Shown here: one piece after another, positions 1-4,518 of the stretch
Layout: each line of letters starts with the position of its first letter
Position numbering within the stretch: the first letter of the stretch is position 1
NCBI GenBank assembly: GCA_033764445.1
Contig: JANRIZ010000064.1
Coordinates: 1 to 5,666 of the forward strand
Length of the DNA: 5,666 nucleotides
DNA from: JANRIZ01 sp033764445
GTDB lineage: Bacteria > Verrucomicrobiota > Verrucomicrobiia > JAWXBN01
Direction: 5' to 3'
Position numbers and translations under genes: made by a program
The notes under the pieces: generated by a model
What the model saw: the letters and a program-made list of their open reading frames with translations, nothing else
Databases searched by the model: none
What the model was told of the DNA's origin: nothing

Positions 1-399
1 AAGGCCGATGCGGTCTTCGGGTCGCGTTTTGTCGGCGGGCTCGGCTCGCACCGGGTCCTGTATTTCTGGCACTCGATGGTCAACAAATTCCTGACCCTGC
101 TCTCCAACGTCCTCAACGATCTGAACCTCACGGATATGGAATGCTGCTACAAACTGTTTCTGACCCCGCGCCTCAAGGAACTGCATCTGGAGGGCAACCG
201 TTTCGGGATTGAACCCGAACTCGCCGCCAAGGCCGCCCGGGCGCGGCTGCGCATTTACGAGGTGCCTGTATCCTACTCCGGCCGCACCTACGCCGAGGGA
301 AAAAAAATCAACTGGAAGGACGGCGTCATGGCCTTCTACTGGATCGTCTATTTCCGCTTTTTTTCCCGCCTGAAAAAGGAGCCCGTCTCCCCTCCGTAA
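1..399 (+). CDS. Family 2 glycosyltransferase (polyprenyl-phosphate mannosyltransferase-like), C-terminal part
   Basis: This is the last 132 codons of a gene whose start lies left of the window; the frame is open from base 1 and ends at TAA 397-399. Visible residues 2-13 contain GSRFVGG, followed by HRVLYFWH, the stretch LNLTDMECCYK and the closing YAEGKKINWKDG. This run is typical of the C-terminal half of GT2 enzymes related to dolichol/polyprenyl-phosphate mannose synthases, which transfer a sugar from a nucleotide donor to a lipid carrier at the inner face of the membrane. The catalytic DxD region is outside the window, so donor and acceptor cannot be told. No transmembrane helix follows the catalytic domain, so this is the short form without a C-terminal membrane domain. 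The 8-A run at 300-307 encodes the conserved EGKK and is not a frameshift. The gene ends 60 bp before glgC, which appears to have its own promoter. Confidence 0.85.
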   Translation, partial: KADAVFGSRFVGGLGSHRVLYFWHSMVNKFLTLLSNVLNDLNLTDMECCYKLFLTPRLKELHLEGNRFGIEPELAAKAARARLRIYEVPVSYSGRTYAEGKKINWKDGVMAFYWIVYFRFFSRLKKEPVSPP

Positions 400-424
400 A
401 TTTCTCCGGCAATCTCATTCCGTC

Positions 425-452
425 TTGGACAAAATGTTGTTTTTGCTATCCT
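425..452 (+). promoter_or_regulatory. Candidate sigma-70-type promoter of glgC, abutting the start codon
   Basis: A -35-like TTGGAC (425-430), a 16-bp spacer and a -10-like TATCCT (447-452) lie in the only T-rich part of the 60-bp gap. The -35 matches the consensus only in TTG, and the -10 matches four of six positions. The -10 ends 7 bp before the A of the glgC ATG (460), so transcription would begin at or within a base or two of the start codon. No Shine-Dalgarno sequence lies between. The match is modest and was made by eye. Confidence 0.4.
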
Positions 453-459
453 CCGCACC

Positions 460-1749
460 ATGCCTCAAATCCTCTCCCAAGCCGTTCACACCTCACGCAC
501 CGTGGCCGTCATTCTGGGAGGGGGGGCCGGAACCCGGCTCTTCCCTCTGACCAAGGATCGCGCCAAGCCCGCCGTCCCCCTGGCCGGCAAATACCGCCTC
601 GTGGACATTCCGGTGAGCAACTGCATCAATTCCGACATCAAAAAAATCTATCTGCTCACCCAGTACCTCAGCTCCTCCCTGCACCGCCACGTGCAGAACA
701 CCTACAAGTTTGACGATTTTTCCAACGGGTTTGTCGAGATCCTCGCCGCCCAGCAGGCGCCGGACAAAACCGACGGATGGTACCAGGGCACGGCGGATGC
801 GGTCCGGGCCAACATGAAGCACTTTGACAACTTCACCCACGACTACTGCCTGATCCTCAGCGGCGACCAGCTCTACCGGATGGACTACCGCGAAATGCTC
901 TCCCGCCACATCGAAAACAATGCGGCGATCACCGTCGGCGTGATTCCCGTCTGCCGCGAGGCGGCCAAGGGTTTTGGGATCATGGATATCGACGAGGGAC
1001 AAAACATCATCCGCTTCGTCGAAAAACCGAAGGATGACGCCCTGCTGGAAACGCTGCGACTGGACAAGGTCACACTCAAACGTCTGGGCCGCGGGGAACA
1101 CGAGGAACTGTATCTGGCCTCGATGGGCATCTACATTTTCAACCACGACACCCTGCACACGGTCCTCGAGGATGGCCAGATCGATTTCGGCAAACACATC
1201 ATCCCCTCGGCCATCGGCAAACACAAGCTGGCCGCACACATTTTTGAGGGCTACTGGGAGGACATCGGAACGGTGAAGGCCTTTTACGATGCCAATCTCG
1301 ATCTGTGCAACGAAAACCCGCAGTTCGACTACGGCCAGCCCAACGCCCCGATCTTCACCCGCCCCCGCAATTTGCGGCCCAATATCATCCTCAATGCGAA
1401 GCTCGAAAACTGCGCCCTGTGCACGGGAATCGAAATCGGCGGGGGCTACCTCAAACGGGTCCTGATCGGCAACCGCACGATCGTGGGCCGGAATGTGGAC
1501 ATTCAGGACACTCTGCTCATGGGGGCCGACTATTATGAATCCGAACAACCCGGCGCGATCCCGCTGGGCATCGGGGAGGGCACGGTCATCAAAACCTCGA
1601 TCATCGATAAAAACGCGCGCATCGGAAAAAACTGCCGCATCAGTCCCGAGGGCAAACCCGCCCACACCGACCATCCGCTCTACCACATCCGCGACGGGAT
1701 CGTGGTGGTACCCAAAAACACCACCATCCCCGACGGCACGGTCATCTAG
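460..1749 (+). CDS. glgC: Glucose-1-phosphate adenylyltransferase (ADP-glucose pyrophosphorylase)
   Basis: This enzyme makes ADP-glucose and pyrophosphate from ATP and glucose-1-phosphate, the committed and usually allosterically controlled step of bacterial glycogen synthesis in the cytoplasm. The 429-residue length is normal for the family. The nucleotidyltransferase domain shows GGGAGTRL (20-27) with RAKPAV (34-39), SNCINS (53-58), GWYQGTADAVR (106-116), SGDQLYRMD (134-142, catalytic Asp region), FVEKPK (186-191, glucose-1-phosphate lysine) and YWEDIGT (265-271). Residues from about 300 form the left-handed beta-helix domain. The wording (LFPLTKDRAKPAVPL, FSNGFVEILAAQQ, C-terminal DGTVI) is closer to plant and cyanobacterial enzymes than to E. 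coli GlgC. K384 (in IIDKNARIG) and K419 (in GIVVVPKN) sit where cyanobacterial enzymes carry lysines used for 3-phosphoglycerate activation. The ATG at 460 gives the usual short N-terminal lead before the glycine-rich loop. It has no Shine-Dalgarno sequence. The ADP-glucose-using synthase follows after 34 bp. Confidence 0.96.
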   Translation: MPQILSQAVHTSRTVAVILGGGAGTRLFPLTKDRAKPAVPLAGKYRLVDIPVSNCINSDIKKIYLLTQYLSSSLHRHVQNTYKFDDFSNGFVEILAAQQAPDKTDGWYQGTADAVRANMKHFDNFTHDYCLILSGDQLYRMDYREMLSRHIENNAAITVGVIPVCREAAKGFGIMDIDEGQNIIRFVEKPKDDALLETLRLDKVTLKRLGRGEHEELYLASMGIYIFNHDTLHTVLEDGQIDFGKHIIPSAIGKHKLAAHIFEGYWEDIGTVKAFYDANLDLCNENPQFDYGQPNAPIFTRPRNLRPNIILNAKLENCALCTGIEIGGGYLKRVLIGNRTIVGRNVDIQDTLLMGADYYESEQPGAIPLGIGEGTVIKTSIIDKNARIGKNCRISPEGKPAHTDHPLYHIRDGIVVVPKNTTIPDGTVI

Positions 1750-1783
1750 CCCTTTTCACCGATCTCCCGGCGCAATTCCCCGA

Positions 1784-3004
1784 ATGAAAGTCCTGCAACT
1801 GACCAATGAGTACCCGCCCAACACCTACGGGGGTGCGGGGGTCCATATCGCCTACCTCAGCCGCGAACTCGCGCGACTGACCCCCGTGGAGGTCCGCTGC
1901 TTTGGGGATCAGACCGTCCGGACTGAAAACCTGGAGGTCACGGGGTTCGGTCTCGACAGGGGTGGATTCACCTGCCCCAAAAATCTCGAATCCGTCTTCG
2001 GCTCCGCCCGGCGCTGTCTGGATTTCAACACCCTCAACATCGATGCCGACGTGGTCCACTGCCATACCTGGTACACGCATCTGGGCGGCATCATGGCCAG
2101 ACTCAATTACGGAATCCCGCTGGTGGTCACCACCCACTCGCTCGAACCTCTGCGTCCGTGGAAACGCGAGCAGCTCGGGGGCGGCTACGATTTCTCCCTG
2201 TGGGTGGAAAAAACCGCCCTGGAAATGGCTGATGCGGTCATCGCGGTCTCTGAAGGGGCCAAACAGGACATCCTCCGCCATTTCAACGTGCGCGAGGACC
2301 GCATCCATATCATCTACAACGGGATTGACCCGGAGGAATACCGGAAGGTTTCCACCACCACCGCACTCGAAAAATACGGCATCAATCCCGCGATACCCTT
2401 TCTGCTGTTTGTCGGACGCATCACACGGCAGAAGGGCATCGTGTATCTGGTCAGGGCCATCGAACACATGCATCCGGATTTCCAGATCGTCCTGTGTGCG
2501 GGCGCCCCAGACACCCCGGAAATCGCCGCCGAAATGAAGGCGGCGGCGGAGGCGATCCAGGCCAAACGCAAAAACGTCATCTGGATCCAGGAGATGCTGG
2601 ATAAAAAAAGCATCATCGAGCTTTACTCCCACGCGGCGGTCTTCTGCTGCCCCTCCATCTACGAACCCTTCGGCATCATCAATCTGGAGGCGATGGCCTG
2701 CGAAACCCCGGTCGTCGGATCGGCCGTCGGCGGCATCCCCGAGATCATCGTTCACGGCGAAACCGGATTCCTCGTCCCGCTCCAGCAGATGAAGGAGGCT
2801 CCCTTTGCCCCGGTGGCCACGGAGCAATTTGCGCGGGACCTGGCCGCCCCCATCAATACACTGATGGCCGATGCCGCCCTGCGCGAAAAATTCGGCCGGG
2901 CCGGACGCCGCCGCGCCGAGGAATTTTTCAGTTGGCGCTCCATCGCCCGGAAAACGTTCGACCTTTATCGGACCCTCTCCAAACAAAAGAGCGTTGAGTG
3001 TTGA
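1784..3004 (+). CDS. glgA: GT4 glycogen synthase, Corynebacterium-type GlgA (GlgM, maltose-1-phosphate synthase family)
   Basis: The 406-residue protein transfers glucose from ADP-glucose. Proteins of this GT4 family are usually annotated as Corynebacterium-type glycogen synthase; the mycobacterial member, GlgM, makes maltose-1-phosphate from ADP-glucose and glucose-1-phosphate. The sequence cannot tell the two activities apart. The N-terminal Rossmann domain has NEYPPNTYGGAGVH (8-21), HCHTWYTHLGG (92-102) and the family signature HSLEPLRPWKREQLGGGY (118-135). The C-terminal domain has FVGRITRQKG (209-218, donor phosphate contacts) and the GT4 E-x7-E pair at E294/E302 in YEPFGIINLEAMA. It is not the larger GT5 GlgA of E. 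coli. I chose ATG 1784 because MKVLQLTNEYPP is the usual N-terminus; the same frame is open far upstream inside glgC, but that part is a shadow. The gene is 34 bp after glgC with no terminator between, so the two are probably cotranscribed. The last codons (V-E-C-stop) fall in a heptanucleotide repeat. No Shine-Dalgarno sequence is visible. Confidence 0.92.
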   Translation: MKVLQLTNEYPPNTYGGAGVHIAYLSRELARLTPVEVRCFGDQTVRTENLEVTGFGLDRGGFTCPKNLESVFGSARRCLDFNTLNIDADVVHCHTWYTHLGGIMARLNYGIPLVVTTHSLEPLRPWKREQLGGGYDFSLWVEKTALEMADAVIAVSEGAKQDILRHFNVREDRIHIIYNGIDPEEYRKVSTTTALEKYGINPAIPFLLFVGRITRQKGIVYLVRAIEHMHPDFQIVLCAGAPDTPEIAAEMKAAAEAIQAKRKNVIWIQEMLDKKSIIELYSHAAVFCCPSIYEPFGIINLEAMACETPVVGSAVGGIPEIIVHGETGFLVPLQQMKEAPFAPVATEQFARDLAAPINTLMADAALREKFGRAGRRRAEEFFSWRSIARKTFDLYRTLSKQKSVEC

Positions 3005-3021
3005 GTGTTGGGCGTTGGGCG
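2991..3021. repeat. Heptanucleotide tandem array overlapping the 3' end of glgA
   Basis: Read as 7-mers from 2994, the sequence is TTGAGTG, TTGAGTG, TTGGGCG, TTGGGCG, preceded by GCG from a partial unit. These are four units in two identical pairs. The array begins inside glgA: its first units encode the last residues V-E-C, and the stop codon TGA (3002-3004) is part of the second unit. The period is exact, so the reading is secure; its function is unknown. Confidence 0.8.
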
Positions 3022-3033
3022 TGCCGAAATTGG

Positions 3034-3075
3034 TTACCGGTTCTCGGTTGCCAGTTGCCGACTGGGCGTTGTGAC
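3034..3075. repeat. Degenerate heptanucleotide array, continuation in the spacer
   Basis: After a 12-bp interruption the 7-bp rhythm resumes: TTACCGG, TTCTCGG, TTGCCAG, TTGCCGA, CTGGGCG, TTGTGAC. Every unit starts YT and most carry G at position 3, as in the array just upstream, but the rest of the unit varies. I read it as a decayed part of the same repeat family. CCGGTTCTCGG (3037-3047) recurs exactly at 4348-4358, on the other side of the ATPase gene. Confidence 0.55.
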
Positions 3076-3100
3076 GACGAGGCCTTTCGCCCTACAGAAT

Positions 3101-3172
3101 CATATTTCCAATGGTCATTTTTCCGTATGAATTTACTATGCATTTATAAAGTTTCACTTTAGAAATACACGG
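3101..3172 (+). promoter_or_regulatory. AT-rich upstream region of the ATPase gene, with -10-like box and small dyad
   Basis: By hand count only 19 of the 70 bases at 3101-3170 are G or C, in sharp contrast with the surrounding genes. A -10-like TATAAA lies at 3145-3150, with no good -35 at the expected distance. Overlapping it is a perfect 6-bp dyad, TAAAGT (3147-3152) and ACTTTA (3156-3161), separated by TTC. It ends 11 bp before the start codon, so it could be an operator or a small RNA hairpin. The base before the ATG is preceded only by CGG, not a Shine-Dalgarno sequence. Base composition is certain; the regulatory role is a guess. Confidence 0.35.
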
Positions 3173-4339
3173 ATGATTTATCGTTTACTGGAGAAGCAAA
3201 TTTGCGAATGGCTCAAAGATTTTCCGGCTGTGGGCTTGGTAGGCCCACGCCAATGCGGAAAATCGACGCTGGCACACGCTGTGTTGTCAAAAGTCCCACA
3301 TTCCCTCTACCTCGACCTGGAGAATCCAGCAGATCGTGCAAAACTCAATGAACCCCTGATCTTTTTCGATACTCAACGCGACAAACTCATCTGTCTGGAT
3401 GAAATCCAGCGTGTGCCGGATTTGTTTCCTGTCCTGCGGACCTGGCTTGACCGTCAGAACAAAGCCGGACAAATGCTCCTGTTGGGTTCAGCCTCTCCTG
3501 AACTCCTCCGGCAGTCCTCCGAATCTCTGGCTGGACGAATCGGTTTTCTTGAACTCACCCCGTTCCTGCAGGACGAACTCACACGGTCCGATCAAACTGA
3601 AATTCCCGAAAAGCGACTCCTCATCCGCGGCGGCTATCCCAGAAGTTATCTGGCACGCAACAATGAAGCCAGTTGGAACTGGCGGCAGGAATTCGTGCGC
3701 AGTCACATTGAACGGGATTTGCCCTCCATGGGAATCGGGGTCGGGGCGGAACAAATTCGTCGGTTCTGGACAATGTGCGCCCACACACACGGGCAGTTAT
3801 GGAATGGAGCCATCCTGGCCCAATCACTGGGCATTTCCCAACCCACTGTCCGAACCTACCGGGATGTCCTGACCCGGACATTCATGTTGAGAGTTCTCCC
3901 TTCGTGGGAAACAAACCTCAAGAAAAGACTCATCAGGAGTCCGAAGGTTTATGTCCGGGATGTGGGACTGCTCTGGGCCTTGCTGGGAATCGAGAATGTG
4001 GAGGAATCATTGGGCCATCCCCTTCACGGGTTTGCGTATGAAGGATGGGTCCTGGAGCAAATCCTTTCACGTCTTCCGTCCGGTTGGAACCATGGTTTCT
4101 ATCGCACTTCCGGTGGGGCGGAAATTGATCTGGTTTTACAAAAAGGAAAAAGAATCATCGGCATCGAAATTAAAGCCTCTCTCACTCCTTCCCTGAGTCG
4201 CGGTTTCTGGCAGGCTCGCGAGGATCTGGCTCTCACGGAATCCTATTGTATCGCCCCCGTACCAACCCCCTTTCCGCTTAAAGATGATATCTGGACTGGA
4301 TCTGTCCGTTGGCTCACGGATCAGATTTTCAACAGCTGA
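3173..4339 (+). CDS. AAA_14 / DUF4143 family ATPase
   Basis: This 388-residue protein has the full layout of the widespread bacterial and archaeal ATP-binding family with an AAA_14 domain and a C-terminal DUF4143 domain. The biological role of that family is poorly known. Walker A is GPRQCGKST (24-32), Walker B is LICLDEIQ (72-79), the sensor-like strand is LLLGSAS (102-108), and LAGRI (119-123) is the usual following motif. A middle segment at about 213-245 (LAQSLGISQPTVRTYRDVL) looks like a winged-helix fold. Near the C-terminus, E317, D319, E332 and K334 (AEIDLVLQ, then IGIEIKAS) make a PD-(D/E)xK-like nuclease pattern that is common in this family; activity cannot be claimed. The length is complete and no frameshift is seen. 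GC is lower than in neighbours: 29 of 60 bases at 3361-3420 against 35 of 60 at 2641-2700 in glgA. Such genes are usually standalone and patchily distributed, which fits an acquired gene here. It converges on the kinase gene and is not part of the glycogen unit. Confidence 0.92.
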   Translation: MIYRLLEKQICEWLKDFPAVGLVGPRQCGKSTLAHAVLSKVPHSLYLDLENPADRAKLNEPLIFFDTQRDKLICLDEIQRVPDLFPVLRTWLDRQNKAGQMLLLGSASPELLRQSSESLAGRIGFLELTPFLQDELTRSDQTEIPEKRLLIRGGYPRSYLARNNEASWNWRQEFVRSHIERDLPSMGIGVGAEQIRRFWTMCAHTHGQLWNGAILAQSLGISQPTVRTYRDVLTRTFMLRVLPSWETNLKKRLIRSPKVYVRDVGLLWALLGIENVEESLGHPLHGFAYEGWVLEQILSRLPSGWNHGFYRTSGGAEIDLVLQKGKRIIGIEIKASLTPSLSRGFWQAREDLALTESYCIAPVPTPFPLKDDIWTGSVRWLTDQIFNS

Positions 4340-4372
4340 TAACTGAGCCGGTTCTCGGCTGAGCATTGTGCG
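4336..4372. repeat. Heptanucleotide units downstream of the ATPase gene
   Basis: Read in sevens, the sequence gives CTGATAA, CTGAGCC, then two extra bases, TTCTCGG, CTGAGCA, TTGTGCG. The TTCTCGG unit is identical to 3041-3047, and TTGTGCG resembles TTGTGAC at 3069-3075. The first unit contains the ATPase stop codon (TGA 4337-4339). The units are degenerate, so the assignment to the upstream repeat family rests on the period, the YTG start and the shared 11-mer CCGGTTCTCGG. Confidence 0.45.
4343..4363 (+). terminator. Terminator-like hairpin after the ATPase gene (no T tract)
   Basis: AGCCG (4346-4350) pairs with CGGCT (4356-4360) around a 5-nt loop. The stem extends by two further pairs past one G-G mismatch, to 4343/4363. 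It starts 3 nt after the ATPase stop codon, where a terminator would be expected. The following bases (CATTGTG) are not a T run, so intrinsic termination is doubtful. It may instead stabilise the 3' end, or simply result from the heptad repeats. Confidence 0.3.
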
Positions 4373-4406
4373 CCCGCGCGCGATGGATCCCGGAATTGAG
4401 CGCACA
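4367..4406. repeat. Inverted repeat in the convergent spacer
   Basis: TGTGCGC (4367-4373) is the exact reverse complement of GCGCACA (4400-4406), with a 26-nt interior that includes the alternating run CGCGCGCG (4375-4382). It lies between two converging genes and, being symmetric, could fold in transcripts from either side. No T or A tract adjoins it, so I do not call it an intrinsic terminator. Confidence 0.4.
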
Positions 4407-4442
4407 GAAATCCGCCGGGAGTCAACCCTGCCATCCCAAACC

Positions 4443-4469
4443 ATCCGTGATATCCGCGTGATCCGCGGT
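4443..4469. repeat. Three-unit 9-bp tandem array
   Basis: The units are ATCCGTGAT, ATCCGCGTG and ATCCGCGGT, head to tail with no gaps. All three share ATCCG, and the second and third share ATCCGCG. I have an impression of similar ATCCGCG-type intergenic arrays from other bacterial genomes, which I cannot verify here. The rest of the 179-bp gap (4340-4518) holds the two inverted repeats and heptads listed separately; I see no gene or RNA in it. Confidence 0.65.
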
Positions 4470-4518
4470 AGGAACCTTCTGACACTGCGTGAGGCTCTTC
4501 CCCCTTCGGAGTTCCACT

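Noticed and set aside
300..307. 8-A run as a slippery or frameshift site
   Set aside because: The zero frame encodes the conserved EGKK motif and continues correctly to the natural C-terminus.
493..1686. Long open frame on the minus strand opposite glgC
   Set aside because: It is the codon-for-codon antisense shadow of a high-GC gene; the translation shows no recognisable motif, while the plus strand is unmistakably GlgC.
1493..1783. Upstream extension of the glgA frame into glgC, as a possible longer protein or fusion
   Set aside because: The added residues are an out-of-frame, Ser/Pro/Arg-rich reading of the end of glgC; the family N-terminus MKVLQLTNEYPP begins exactly at 1784.
1742..2986. 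414-codon open frame on the minus strand opposite glgA
   Set aside because: It is an antisense shadow of the GT4 gene with low-complexity composition and no domain signal.
2991..3075. CRISPR-like array
   Set aside because: The units are 7 bp, contiguous and without spacers, and no cas gene is present.
3173..4339. The ATPase as a defence or toxin gene in an undescribed system
   Set aside because: It is a stand-alone family member with no partner gene beside it; its neighbours are glycogen and kinase genes, so a system cannot be supported.
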